Shown here in pieces: positions 26,187-34,583 of a stretch of 64,000 bases of DNA; the first letter of the stretch is position 1, and each line of letters starts with the position of its first letter. The notes under the pieces are model-generated. The model made no database searches and was not told the origin of the DNA. It was given only the letters and a program-made list of their open reading frames with translations. The stretch is from Clostridiales bacterium (lineage in GTDB: Bacteria > Bacillota > Clostridia > Lachnospirales > Lachnospiraceae): contig JAJBVD010000083.1 in the NCBI GenBank assembly GCA_020859985.1, forward strand, positions 62,001 to 126,000, read 5' to 3'. The translations under genes and the position numbers were made by a program.

Positions 26187-26210
26187 TTATAGAATGCGAG
26201 GACATTTACT

Positions 26211-26696
26211 ATGGCAAAGAAAGCATTAGTGGCGTATTTTTCTGCAAGCGGAGTGACTGCTGCTCTGGCAAAACGACTGGCAGATGCAATCGGTGCAGAC
26301 CTGCATGAAATCCAGCCGGAGGTTCCTTACACAAAAGAAGACTTAGACTGGACGAATAAAAACAGCCGAAGCAGCGTGGAGATGAATGATAAGTCTTTCT
26401 GTCCACAGGTAGCAAATCGCGTGGAGAATATAGACGATTACGACATTATTTATATCGGTTTCCCGATATGGTGGTATGTGGCTCCAACCATCATCAACAC
26501 GTTTCTGGAGCAGTATAATCTGACCGGAAAAGAGATTATCCCCTTTGCAACATCAGGCAGCAGTGGAATGGGACGGACAAACGAAGAACTGAAGGTCTCC
26601 TGCAATGGCGCGGTTTTAAAGGAAGGCAGGCGTTTCGCTGCCAATACCGATGCAGCAGAGCTAAAGGCCTGGGCAGATAAAGACCTGAGCAGATGA
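26211..26696 (+). CDS. Flavodoxin
   Basis: 161-residue FMN-binding electron carrier of the long-chain type annotated flavodoxin_4. The phosphate loop is AYFSASGVTAALA near the N-terminus; GFPIWWYVAPTIINTFLE and FATSGSSGMGRT hold the isoalloxazine ring. Second gene of the MerR-controlled unit, 24 bases after the cupin gene. Its last codons and stop lie inside a 16-base tandem repeat, so the C-terminus (AWADKDLSR) may vary between strains. Confidence 0.9.
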   Translation: MAKKALVAYFSASGVTAALAKRLADAIGADLHEIQPEVPYTKEDLDWTNKNSRSSVEMNDKSFCPQVANRVENIDDYDIIYIGFPIWWYVAPTIINTFLEQYNLTGKEIIPFATSGSSGMGRTNEELKVSCNGAVLKEGRRFAANTDAAELKAWADKDLSR

Positions 26697-26759
26697 AGAC
26701 CTGTGCAGATAATGGTCTGAGCAGATAAGGCTTGGATAGCTAAAGACCTGAACAGATAA
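26665..26759. repeat. 16-bp tandem repeat at flavodoxin 3' end
   Basis: Six degenerate units of AGACCTGAGCAGATAA at 26665, 26681, 26697, 26713, 26729 (15 bases) and 26744. The flavodoxin stop TGA arises from a base change in unit 2; the remaining units are non-coding. Confidence 0.8.
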
Positions 26760-26809
26760 AAGCGGATTAAGCCGCTGACTATTATGACGATATTATAGAG
26801 AGGTGCTTT

Positions 26810-27805
26810 ATGGCAGACAAAAAAGTGCCCGGAATGGGCGGAAATCACTACGTACCATATGAAAATCGTTCCGGGGAGAGTTCGGTTGTATACTTTACGC
26901 GCGATCTTTCCGCGGAGGGACTGCAGCGAATTTATGAGCGGATCGCTTCAAGTATAAGCGGAAAAGTCGGGATCAAGCTTCATACTGGAGAAAAGCATGG
27001 TCCCAACATTATTCCCCGTCCGTGGGTGCAGCAGCTGATAGAAGATAAGCTTCCGGGAGCAGGGATTGTTGAAACTAATACCTACTATGAGGGTGACCGC
27101 TACACGACCGAACTGCACAGAGAAACCCTGAAAACCAATGGCTGGACTTTCTGCCCTGTGGATATCATGGATGAGCATGGAACGGTCATGCTGCCTGTAA
27201 AGAATGGAAAATGGTTTACGGAAATGTCTGTGGGAAAAGGAATTCTGGATTATGACTCTCTGCTTGTGCTGACACATTTCAAGGGACATACCAAAGGGGG
27301 CTTTGGCGGCTCGGATAAGAATATCGGGATCGGCTGTGCGGACGGCCGGATCGGAAAAGCGATGATCCATACGACACCGGGTTCTTCGGATATGTGGGAT
27401 ATTGGCAAAGAAGAATTTATGGAGCGCATGACAGAATCCACGAAGGCTGTGGTGGATCATTTTGGGGACCATATCGCATATATTAATGTTTTGCGGAATA
27501 TGTCGGTTTCCTGTGACTGTGAGGGAACAGCAGCTATGCCGGTAGTGACTCCGAATATCGGTATTGTCGCGTCGCTGGATATTCTGGCGGCTGACCAAGC
27601 GTCAGTGGATATGGTATATGCGCTAAAAGAAGAGGAGCATCACGATCTGGTGGAACGTATTGAGACGCGCCATGGACTGCGCCAGCTTGCCTATATGAAA
27701 GAACTGGGCATGGGCAATGACCGCTATACGCTGATCGATATTGATCATAAGGATGCGGAAATTTTTGCAGCAGATGCGGTGAAAGATGTAAAACCGTTTG
27801 TTTGA
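26810..27805 (+). CDS. DUF362 domain protein
   Basis: 331 residues of the DUF362 family. It shows the family's GIKLHTGEKHGPNIIPRPWVQQLI opening, HFKGHTKGGFGGSDKNIGIGCADGRIGKAMIHT core and a C-terminal Asp-rich end, but no 4Fe-4S ferredoxin domain, which many relatives carry. Function in the family is unclear; an iron-sulfur or redox role is often assumed. Preceded by AGAGGTG. It follows the flavodoxin by 113 bases of repeat and may be co-transcribed. Ends before a strong terminator. Confidence 0.85.
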   Translation: MADKKVPGMGGNHYVPYENRSGESSVVYFTRDLSAEGLQRIYERIASSISGKVGIKLHTGEKHGPNIIPRPWVQQLIEDKLPGAGIVETNTYYEGDRYTTELHRETLKTNGWTFCPVDIMDEHGTVMLPVKNGKWFTEMSVGKGILDYDSLLVLTHFKGHTKGGFGGSDKNIGIGCADGRIGKAMIHTTPGSSDMWDIGKEEFMERMTESTKAVVDHFGDHIAYINVLRNMSVSCDCEGTAAMPVVTPNIGIVASLDILAADQASVDMVYALKEEEHHDLVERIETRHGLRQLAYMKELGMGNDRYTLIDIDHKDAEIFAADAVKDVKPFV

Positions 27806-27846
27806 TACAGATTTAACAGAATAGCAAGGAATGCCTTCACACTCAA

Positions 27847-27894
27847 AATCCTGCAGGCCACTACAGTTTTGTGGCGGCCTGCAGGGATTTTTTT
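27847..27894 (+). terminator. Terminator of MerR-controlled operon
   Basis: Stem AATCCTGCAGGCC / GGCCTGCAGGGATT (one bulged G) followed by a run of seven T. Confidence 0.9.
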
Positions 27895-28125
27895 GGTCTG
27901 TATTTTTTCATGATCCGACATCAATATAGTTCAAAATCCTGTCAATCCGTTTGAAGAAATAGTTTTTTGATAATGCTATACTGCTGGTAAAAAACAGAAT
28001 CCTGACAGCTGTGCTAACAGGGCCGCGAAATTCCTTATGCAGCCCGAAGCGGAGCGGAGATCCGGGTGCGGCTTTAGCCGCAATACACCTTGCCCGGCCC
28101 TGCGCATCAAAAAAATGGGGGCACT
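27895..28125 (+). other. GH31 leader with multi-helix fold
   Basis: Bases between the DUF362 terminator and the GH31 start. CAGGGCCG (28018-28025) can pair with CGGCCCTG (28095-28102), enclosing a GCAgCCCG / CGGGtGC helix and the perfect hairpin TGCGGC-TTTA-GCCGCA (28067-28082). The start codon lies 24 bases after the closing helix. An extended -10 (TGCTATACT, about 27974) may be the promoter. Not recognised as a known riboswitch class. Confidence 0.45.
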
Positions 28126-31041
28126 ATGCATAAATTCGATCAAATATTAATTCGGGAAATAAAAAGGGATGGTTCGATATGTGAAATGACAAACGGCAGG
28201 GACCTGAGAATGAAGGTGACTGTCGTAAATGAAGAGACCTTTGCGATTTCCTTTTATCTGGATGGAACGAAAGAAGAAAAATCGTATACGATTCAGGACG
28301 AACAGGAACAAAGGCCGGAGGTTCAGATAGCGGAACAGGGAGATCTGATTCGCATCCGTACCGCTTCCCTGATTCTGGAGATTGACCGGACTGGTTTGAA
28401 ATATCGGTTTCTTGACAGTGAGAGGTATGTGATCGCGTCTTCTTACAGGGAAGAACCGGTGTCTCTGGATAAAGACGGGGGCTTTCGGTTGGCCTTAAGC
28501 CTTCGCGAGGAAGAATGCCTGTATGGGCTGGGAGAAGACAACGACGTAAGCGGCGGAAGTCTGAACCGAAGGGGCAGCCGCCGCGACATGATCACCGGGC
28601 AGCGCATCAACCGGAACCATGTGACCGCGGATTTTCCGGTGCCGTTTCTGCTGAGTCTGGGCAGAAAGCAGCCATACGCAATCTATGTGGACAACACGTA
28701 TCGCCTGGATGCGGATCTGGGAAAGACAAAAAACGACTGCCTCTCCGTGGCGGCCGCAGGCGGTCCGTGCAGATTTTATTTTTTCAGCGGAAAGTCGGTC
28801 AGCCGGATTCACGAAAATTACATGAAGCTGATCGGGATGCCTGCGCTGCCGCCTCTTTGGGCGCTCGGATTTATGCAGAGCAAATGCTCCTTTCAGGACT
28901 GGGACGAGCTGGATGACGTTCTGTACCGATATAAAGAAGCAGAGATTCCGCTGGACTGCATCGTGTTTGATTTTGACTGGGCAGAATACTTTAACAATTA
29001 TAAGTGGCATCCCAGATGGAAGGGCTTAAGTCCGGAGAAGATCAGTCAGTACCGGAAAGAGGGCATTCACTTTATGGTTTCGAACTCGGGGCCGATGCTG
29101 AAGAAAAACGCGGATACCTTTGAAAGTGCGCTGGAAGCCGGGGTGCTGGCGCGTGACGATGAGGGGAACACGATCACCTGCGGGCATTACAGCGGGGAAC
29201 TGATCGATTTTACGAATCCGGATACGGAAAAATGGATCGAACCTCAGCTGACCAGAGTACTGGATGACGGAGTGGAAGGCTGGTGGCTGGATCTTACAGA
29301 GCCGGAGGGAGATTCCCCGAACACGATGTATTTTGCGGGCAGGACGGAGAAGATCCATAATCTGTTCAGTAATTTTACCGCGGATGTTTATCACCGGGTT
29401 TCAGAAAAACATAATCCGGGCAGACGCTCGTTTGTGCTCACAAGGACCGGTGTCGCGGGAATCCAGCGAAAGCCCACGGCAGTGTGGACCGGGGACGTCT
29501 ATTCAGAATATGGCACCTTTGAGGCGCATATACCCGAAGCACTGAATACGGGATTGTCCGGGATTCCCATGTGGACGTCGGACACCGGCGGTTTTATTTC
29601 TACCACAAACAACGATCGCTACCCATACAACCTCTATCAGAACGATATGGCGGCGCACAGCCTTTTGTATGAGCGCTGGATGCAGTTCAGCTGCTTTACG
29701 CCGATCATGCGGGTGCATCACGCCGGCGGCGAAGCGGTTCCGTTCTGTTATACGGAGCTGATGGTAAACGGTCTTCGACACTATATCAGATTACGTTACA
29801 AACTGCTGCCGTATATTTACTCAGCATATTATGAAAGTCATCTGCACGGGACGCCGATCATGCGGCCGGTGTTCTGGCACTATCCGGAGGACAGAAATAC
29901 ATATGATCTGAAGGATCAGTATCTGTTTGGCGAGTGGCTTCTCGTGGCGCCGGTGATTCAGGAAGAGACGGATCGGAGAGAGGTTTACCTGCCGGAGGGT
30001 ATCTGGTATGACTGGGATTACGGTCATCAGTATGAGGGCGGGCAGACGATTGAAGTCTTTGCGCCGCAGAACCGAATCCCGGTGTTTGCCAGAGAAGGTG
30101 CAATCCTTCCCATGGTATCAGATCTGCACAATACGGATGAGATGAGCTGGGAGCGGATTGAGGTGCAGATATATCCAAGCGCCCGACTGGAACAGACAGA
30201 ATATACGATGTACGCCGATGACGGACACAGCACAGAATATTTAGACGACGTCTACACAGAGACGAGGTTTGTCTGTGGGATGGATGGAGATCAGCTGCAG
30301 CTTCGAATGGAAAGAAGCAACGACCTGTTTCCGACAAAAGAACTGATCCTGCATATTCACACCAACCGGATTCCGGAAACGGTTTCTGTGGGCGGCCAGG
30401 AGCTTACACGGTTTGCGCGTTATTTCGGTGTACTTCAGAGCACGGACGGCGGCTATTGCTACGATGCTTTCAAGCAGCTGCTGGATATCAGGCTGTTCTG
30501 GGTTGGCGGCGCGGTAAAGATAGTGGAAGTGGATGTGCGTTTTGACCCCGTGCAGAAGCTTCCCGAAAAGCTTCCGTTTATGGGCATGGACGGTGCCGGT
30601 CAGCTTCCCTTTATCTATCCGGCCTCCACGATTCCCTGCAGAATCCCGGCAGAGAATTACGACAGAGGCGGGGAGGGGATTGCGTTCCACAAAGAAATTC
30701 CGGCTGAATCCGCAGTATACCGGGAAGACAATGCGGATATCGCGGAAGCAGAAGGGAAGCAAAACTATTTCATCCATGCGCTGTCGAAAGAGGAATGGCT
30801 GGAGTATTCGATTATCTGCGGCGAGGAAGGCGAATACTCGGCGGTGCTCAATTACAGAGGCAGGGCAGAGATCGCCATTTTGTTAAATTCACAGCTGGTG
30901 ACGGGACATATCCGGCTGGAATCCGAAGAATTCACAGAAGCTGCCATAGCCAGGATCCATATTACAAAAGGAGAGCATGTGCTTGGCATTCGGGTGTATG
31001 AGGGAACGCTCGACCTGAAAGAACTGAATATCCTCCTTTAA
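28126..31041 (+). CDS. Glycoside hydrolase family 31 (alpha-glucosidase/xylosidase)
   Basis: About 971 residues, no signal peptide. N-terminal beta-domain (1-240) with CLYGLGEDNDVSGG, catalytic barrel with ALGFMQSKCSF, FDFDWAEYF, nucleophile D389 in WWLDLTEPEGDSP, and GIPMWTSDTGGF (acid/base region) about 100 residues later; then the proximal beta-domain and a C-terminal CBM-like sandwich (about 850-971; EWLEYSIICGEEGEYSAVLNYRGRAEIAI). Cleaves terminal alpha-linked glucose or xylose; the WxD/TDTGG pattern alone does not settle which. The ribosome site is only GGGGG close to the ATG. An AraC regulator converges on it and may control it. Confidence 0.92.
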   Translation: MHKFDQILIREIKRDGSICEMTNGRDLRMKVTVVNEETFAISFYLDGTKEEKSYTIQDEQEQRPEVQIAEQGDLIRIRTASLILEIDRTGLKYRFLDSERYVIASSYREEPVSLDKDGGFRLALSLREEECLYGLGEDNDVSGGSLNRRGSRRDMITGQRINRNHVTADFPVPFLLSLGRKQPYAIYVDNTYRLDADLGKTKNDCLSVAAAGGPCRFYFFSGKSVSRIHENYMKLIGMPALPPLWALGFMQSKCSFQDWDELDDVLYRYKEAEIPLDCIVFDFDWAEYFNNYKWHPRWKGLSPEKISQYRKEGIHFMVSNSGPMLKKNADTFESALEAGVLARDDEGNTITCGHYSGELIDFTNPDTEKWIEPQLTRVLDDGVEGWWLDLTEPEGDSPNTMYFAGRTEKIHNLFSNFTADVYHRVSEKHNPGRRSFVLTRTGVAGIQRKPTAVWTGDVYSEYGTFEAHIPEALNTGLSGIPMWTSDTGGFISTTNNDRYPYNLYQNDMAAHSLLYERWMQFSCFTPIMRVHHAGGEAVPFCYTELMVNGLRHYIRLRYKLLPYIYSAYYESHLHGTPIMRPVFWHYPEDRNTYDLKDQYLFGEWLLVAPVIQEETDRREVYLPEGIWYDWDYGHQYEGGQTIEVFAPQNRIPVFAREGAILPMVSDLHNTDEMSWERIEVQIYPSARLEQTEYTMYADDGHSTEYLDDVYTETRFVCGMDGDQLQLRMERSNDLFPTKELILHIHTNRIPETVSVGGQELTRFARYFGVLQSTDGGYCYDAFKQLLDIRLFWVGGAVKIVEVDVRFDPVQKLPEKLPFMGMDGAGQLPFIYPASTIPCRIPAENYDRGGEGIAFHKEIPAESAVYREDNADIAEAEGKQNYFIHALSKEEWLEYSIICGEEGEYSAVLNYRGRAEIAILLNSQLVTGHIRLESEEFTEAAIARIHITKGEHVLGIRVYEGTLDLKELNILL

Positions 31042-31095
31042 AGGTTGTTCCATATCGAATGTGATGTGGGACGCAGGACGAGCCATTTTATGGAA

Positions 31096-31139
31096 ATGCA
31101 GCCCGCGCGAATCAGGGTTCCGCGTGGGCTGCATACTTT
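31096..31139 (+). terminator. Terminator of GH31 gene
   Basis: 14-bp stem (ATGCAGCCCGCGCG / CGCGTGGGCTGCAT, one G-U) followed by ACTTTT. The AraC gene's 3' end on the other strand runs into this hairpin. Confidence 0.75.
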
Positions 31140-31963
31140 TGTATAAACTGCACAGGCGTGCAGTGATACTGTTTTTTAAACATTCGGTAGAAATAAGACA
31201 GATTGTTGTAGCCGCACAGATAGCAGATATCCACGATTTCGTACTGATGCGACAGCAGCAGCTGACCGGCATAGTGAATCCTTCTGCTGTTGATATACTC
31301 GGTAGGCGTGAGATCCAGAAACCGGCGGAATTCCCGGTTTAAATGCTCCTGACTGATGTTGGACAGCTGAAGCATCCGCTCAAGACCGACCGTATAATTT
31401 TCCGGCTTATCCATTTCCAGAAGCAGATCCTTCAGCCACACAGGAAGCACCTTCGGCGCAGCCTTTTTCGTAGAGTAAAACAGGTAGATCAGTTTCGGCA
31501 GAATGGTCAGGAAGTATCTGGCGCGTTCCGATCCGGCTTCTTTTTGATTGATCTGCTGAAATTCATTCATAATATCCCATCGTCTGGAATGATCCAGTAT
31601 CACATGAGGCGGCAACTCAGGCTTTGTAATAAAATCCAGATCGATATCCAGAAACTGACACGTGCGCTCCATGAGCTCGGGCTGTATTCCGCAGGAGACC
31701 AGCTCCATATCGTAGTTAGTCAGAAAGCTGTAGGCATGGATATCGTCGGGACGGATAAAAAACAGAGCCCCTTCGGCGATCACCTCGGTCGTGCTGTTGA
31801 TCTGGTGAATGGCCTTTCCCGAAACTACATAGAAAAATTCGTAAAAGTGATGACTGTGCAGAGGATACGTATCTGCAACCGTGTCCTGGATCAGGCAGCT
31901 GACCTGGCTTAAGGCGTCGTCGTCGACAAGATATAATCTTGGGTATTGTTCCATGGTATGCAC
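31112..31963 (-). CDS. AraC-family transcriptional regulator
   Basis: 283 residues: N-terminal cupin sensor (about 20-110, HSHHFYEFFYVVSGKAIHQINS) and C-terminal double helix-turn-helix (about 185-280, ISQEHLNREFRRFLDLTPTEYINSRR, YLCGYNNLSYFYRMFKKQYHCTPVQF). Sugar-responsive regulators of this form control neighbouring glycosidase genes; GH31 converges on it. Its own promoter region between it and the nitroreductase is short (about 30 bases), so it could be read through from upstream. Confidence 0.9.
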   Translation of the reverse strand: MHTMEQYPRLYLVDDDALSQVSCLIQDTVADTYPLHSHHFYEFFYVVSGKAIHQINSTTEVIAEGALFFIRPDDIHAYSFLTNYDMELVSCGIQPELMERTCQFLDIDLDFITKPELPPHVILDHSRRWDIMNEFQQINQKEAGSERARYFLTILPKLIYLFYSTKKAAPKVLPVWLKDLLLEMDKPENYTVGLERMLQLSNISQEHLNREFRRFLDLTPTEYINSRRIHYAGQLLLSHQYEIVDICYLCGYNNLSYFYRMFKKQYHCTPVQFIQKYAAHAEP

Positions 31964-31995
31964 CTCTTGTACGTTGCTGCCTCACTAAAATACTT

Positions 31996-32538
31996 TTAAT
32001 AGAATTTCACAATTTCATCCACAGTCTTGCGCACTTTGGGGCGTGGCTCTCCGGCAGCGTATCCAAGTGCGATTACAGCGGCAATATCCTGCGATTCATC
32101 AATCTTCAACAACTCGCGAAGAGCTGCCGCGTCACGGATTCCCATTACCAGAGTATCCATGCCCATTTCCTTTGCCATTAACATAAGGATCTGATTCTGC
32201 AGACCAAGGTCATACATACCCCAGCCGTTGCCAATCTCATTCGCTGGAGTGCCATTTTCTTTGTCAAAACCGGAATAATTTTTTACGTATGAGGTAACGA
32301 TCAGAGCAGCGGCACCGGCCGCATTTTTCGCGTTGAAAGGAGGGAGGCATTTATCTAAAACCTGTTCCTTCATTTCCTCCGTGTACACGATCGCATACCT
32401 TCCTGTCTGGCTGTTTTTCCAGGACGGCGCCTGCTGCGCAGCTTCAATCAGAACACGCAGTTCTTCCTCAGTTACTTTTTTCGAAGCGTCGTAGCTCCGA
32501 ATGCTTCTTCTTTCTTCAATAGCACTTTGTAATTCCAT
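31996..32538 (-). CDS. Nitroreductase-family oxidoreductase
   Basis: 180-residue FMN enzyme of the short nitroreductase type. N-terminal ERRSIRSYDASKKVTEEELRVLIEAAQQAPS binds the FMN phosphate; GIRDAAALRELLKIDESQDIAAVIALGYA closes the family pattern. Reduces nitro groups, quinones or flavins with NAD(P)H. Lies 30 bases after the EFR1 ferredoxin gene, which may supply or accept electrons. Confidence 0.9.
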   Translation of the reverse strand: MELQSAIEERRSIRSYDASKKVTEEELRVLIEAAQQAPSWKNSQTGRYAIVYTEEMKEQVLDKCLPPFNAKNAAGAAALIVTSYVKNYSGFDKENGTPANEIGNGWGMYDLGLQNQILMLMAKEMGMDTLVMGIRDAAALRELLKIDESQDIAAVIALGYAAGEPRPKVRKTVDEIVKFY

Positions 32539-32568
32539 TCTGAAAAGTCCTCCTCATATTTTATATGG

Positions 32569-33330
32569 TCATAAAAACAGTTCGCATTCTTTTCTGTTTG
32601 CACATAGCACACCAAGTGCTACGCCTCCCAGGCTGGTAATGGCGCGCCCCAGTTTTTTTGCTCCAACAGGACAGACAGAGATGCATCGCATACAACTGAT
32701 ACATTTTTTAGAATCCGGGTTCATCGATACAGGATCAATTGCGCCAACCGGACATTTCTCTGCACACCGACCGCATTTGATACAGGCATCCGAAGGATCC
32801 GGAGCCATGCCGGGAGTCTTAAGTCCCGCTTTTTCCGGGATCTTTCCGGGTACATTCGGAAGTGAGACATCTTCTGCGTCAAGCTTCTGACGGATTTGGG
32901 AAGCCATCTCTTTCAGGTGCTTTTCATCCTCCACATCAGGCCGGCCGGCGGCAACTTTCCGTGCAATCGAATGCTCAGCCAGTGCGGCGACAGCCGCGAC
33001 CGGTCTGAAACCGGCTTTACATGAAATGTCCTGCAGCTGCGCCAGAGTATTGTCAAAAGCGCGGTTTCCATATACGCAGACAAGAATCGCTTTTGCCTGC
33101 CCTCCGGACAGTTCGCTCAGACGATCTACGGCGGTCTGGGGAACCCGCCCTCCATAAGACGGAACCGCGATCAGCGCGATATCGTCATTTTCCAATATAA
33201 CTTTTGCAAAATCAATCGTTCTGTCGCACAGATCGATCTCCGAAATATGCTTTGAAAGCTCATGGCTTAAAATATCGGCAGCCTTCTTTGTCCCGCCTGT
33301 CGGGCTGAATGTAATTTCAAAGAATTTCAT
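32569..33330 (-). CDS. EFR1-family flavodoxin-ferredoxin protein
   Basis: 253 residues. Residues 1-150 are a flavodoxin-like fold starting with EITFSPTGGTKKAADIL (FMN phosphate loop); residues 180-235 hold two 4Fe-4S clusters, CIKCGRCAEKCPVGAI and CISCMRCISVCPVGAK. An electron carrier that joins flavin and iron-sulfur chemistry in one chain, widespread in clostridia and of unsettled function. First gene of the pair with the nitroreductase. Confidence 0.92.
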   Translation of the reverse strand: MKFFEITFSPTGGTKKAADILSHELSKHISEIDLCDRTIDFAKVILENDDIALIAVPSYGGRVPQTAVDRLSELSGGQAKAILVCVYGNRAFDNTLAQLQDISCKAGFRPVAAVAALAEHSIARKVAAGRPDVEDEKHLKEMASQIRQKLDAEDVSLPNVPGKIPEKAGLKTPGMAPDPSDACIKCGRCAEKCPVGAIDPVSMNPDSKKCISCMRCISVCPVGAKKLGRAITSLGGVALGVLCANRKECELFL

Positions 33331-33604
33331 TTTCCTTCCCCTTTCAAAAATCTCCGATGCTCTGATTATAACAGATGACAGGAAGAAAGAAAACAGAGAA
33401 TCTTCGGTTGTAGTCCCCTTTTTTATGTGGAAGCATAAGAAGCATAAGGCGATGCGGCAAGAGTTTTCTGTTGTTTAATTCTCATCTCTGTTTCCAAAAT
33501 TTTCTGTTGATTTTTTCATTTCTCCGCATATAATAAATAAGGCATGCAGTAAGCATGCTCATGAAAAAGGCCCTGGACTTCCTGCAAGAAAAGCAGAAAG
33601 CTCA

Positions 33605-33632
33605 TTGACGGATACCTTTTTTGTGTTATAAT
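33605..33632 (+). promoter_or_regulatory. Promoter of the PBECR4-associated RNA
   Basis: TTGACG, 16 bases, TATAAT; start of transcription expected at about 33639. It stands about 200 bases before the nuclease start codon. Confidence 0.75.
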
Positions 33633-33638
33633 GTTTAT

Positions 33639-33814
33639 AGAGGATAGCGGCGATGACCAGCTATCGTGGTGATGAAACAGTTGACTGTGTCGGAATGCAG
33701 CCATCTGTGGAGCCAGCCCGTGGGTTATGCGGTTACCACAAGCCGACTAGATTCCCTGGAATCGAATGAAAACGCTTGAGTGAGAGCCTTGCAATGGCAA
33801 GGCTCTTTCTTTTT
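33639..33814 (+). ncRNA. Structured RNA with own terminator, upstream of PBECR4 gene
   Basis: A compact RNA of about 175 bases bounded by a promoter and an intrinsic terminator. Possible pairings: GATAGCGG / CC-A-GCTATC (33643-33665), CAGT-TG-ACTG (33678-33687), GATTCC-CT-GGAATC (33750-33763), GTGGT (33666-33670) with ACCAC (33735-33739), and GTCGG (33689-33693) with CCGAC (33743-33747). The last two cross, so a pseudoknot is possible. There is no open frame with a ribosome site in it. Position and layout match RNA antitoxins of type III systems, though no tandem repeats are evident. Could instead be an attenuator leader. Confidence 0.6.
33783..33814 (+). terminator. Terminator between RNA and nuclease gene
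   Basis: Perfect 10-bp stem AGAGCCTTGC / GCAAGGCTCT with a 4-base loop followed by TTCTTTTT. The nuclease ribosome site (GGAGGTG) begins only 7 bases later, so nuclease expression depends on read-through. Confidence 0.92.
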
Positions 33815-33831
33815 CAGATTGGAGGTGAAGT

Positions 33832-34476
33832 ATGGACGGACAAGCTTTGGATATTCTTTATCAGGCTGCTTCTGTATGGAATGAATTAACAGAATACAGT
33901 TATGCCCTGACATACGGCTACAAAAAACAGCTTTATACCGTCAATCTGACTTTTTCATTGGAGGATTTTCCACATCTTGCAGGATTTCAATATTTACGGG
34001 ATTTATCCTTGCCGAGGTACAATCCGCGTAAAACCGTAGATCGAATCCTTAACCATAAAATTACATTCGAGCAAATCACCAAAGGTGAACAGTATGAGGA
34101 GTTCGTAAAACCTCGTCTTGAAGCCTTGACTCGATTAAAGGATATTATCGAAAAAGATTTTTCGTTCTTTTTCTATATGCCCCGCATGTATCCATTTACC
34201 ACAATGATAAAAGCGGATTATCTGATATCGAGTCATCTGGATACAACGAATTTTGTGTTTATTATCAAAGCCGGTTCGGATGGCGCTGCAAAGTGCGATT
34301 ATCTTTGTTGCTCTGCGTTCATCAAGGGTGATCGTGATTATGAATGCAATCAGCGTACACGTACTATCCTGAAAAAAGAACGTTTACATATTTCATCACA
34401 GGAAAGTAAGATCCTATATGATCGTCTGATGCTAACAGATAATACAAATTCATTAGATTGTTCTGATAATGCTTGA
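33832..34476 (+). CDS. PBECR4-type nuclease (putative toxin)
   Basis: 214 residues resembling the PBECR4 family (phage Barnase-EndoU-ColicinE5/D-RelE-like nucleases). Recognisable parts: an N-terminal YSYALTYGYKKQLYTVNLTFSLEDFPHLAGFQYLRDL stretch with the conserved His, a central helical pair (about 70-105), and a beta-rich C-terminal half (TNFVFIIKAG ... CDYLCCSAFI). No signal peptide or membrane segment. A strong GGAGGTG site stands directly behind the terminator of the structured RNA. AT-richer than its neighbours. Nuclease activity is predicted from fold family only; a link to RNA control is inferred from layout. Confidence 0.7.
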   Translation: MDGQALDILYQAASVWNELTEYSYALTYGYKKQLYTVNLTFSLEDFPHLAGFQYLRDLSLPRYNPRKTVDRILNHKITFEQITKGEQYEEFVKPRLEALTRLKDIIEKDFSFFFYMPRMYPFTTMIKADYLISSHLDTTNFVFIIKAGSDGAAKCDYLCCSAFIKGDRDYECNQRTRTILKKERLHISSQESKILYDRLMLTDNTNSLDCSDNA

Positions 34477-34477
34477 G

Positions 34478-34492
34478 GTCGCAAATTGCGAC
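34478..34492. repeat. Inverted repeat after PBECR4 gene
   Basis: GTCGCAAATTGCGAC, two 7-base arms around one A, directly behind the stop codon. No T-run, so more like a protein site or boundary than a terminator. Confidence 0.5.
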
Positions 34493-34583
34493 ATCAAAAG
34501 AAATCCATATCGTGCTGATTACCAAGACGTGCATATAGATACGAGTCATTTCTACTTGCCAGATATGAAAGGGGTGGGTTTTT

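Noticed and set aside
34490-34583. Short open frame after PBECR4 as an antitoxin peptide
   Set aside because: No ribosome site or start at a suitable place; looks like a remnant of coding sequence, too short to name.
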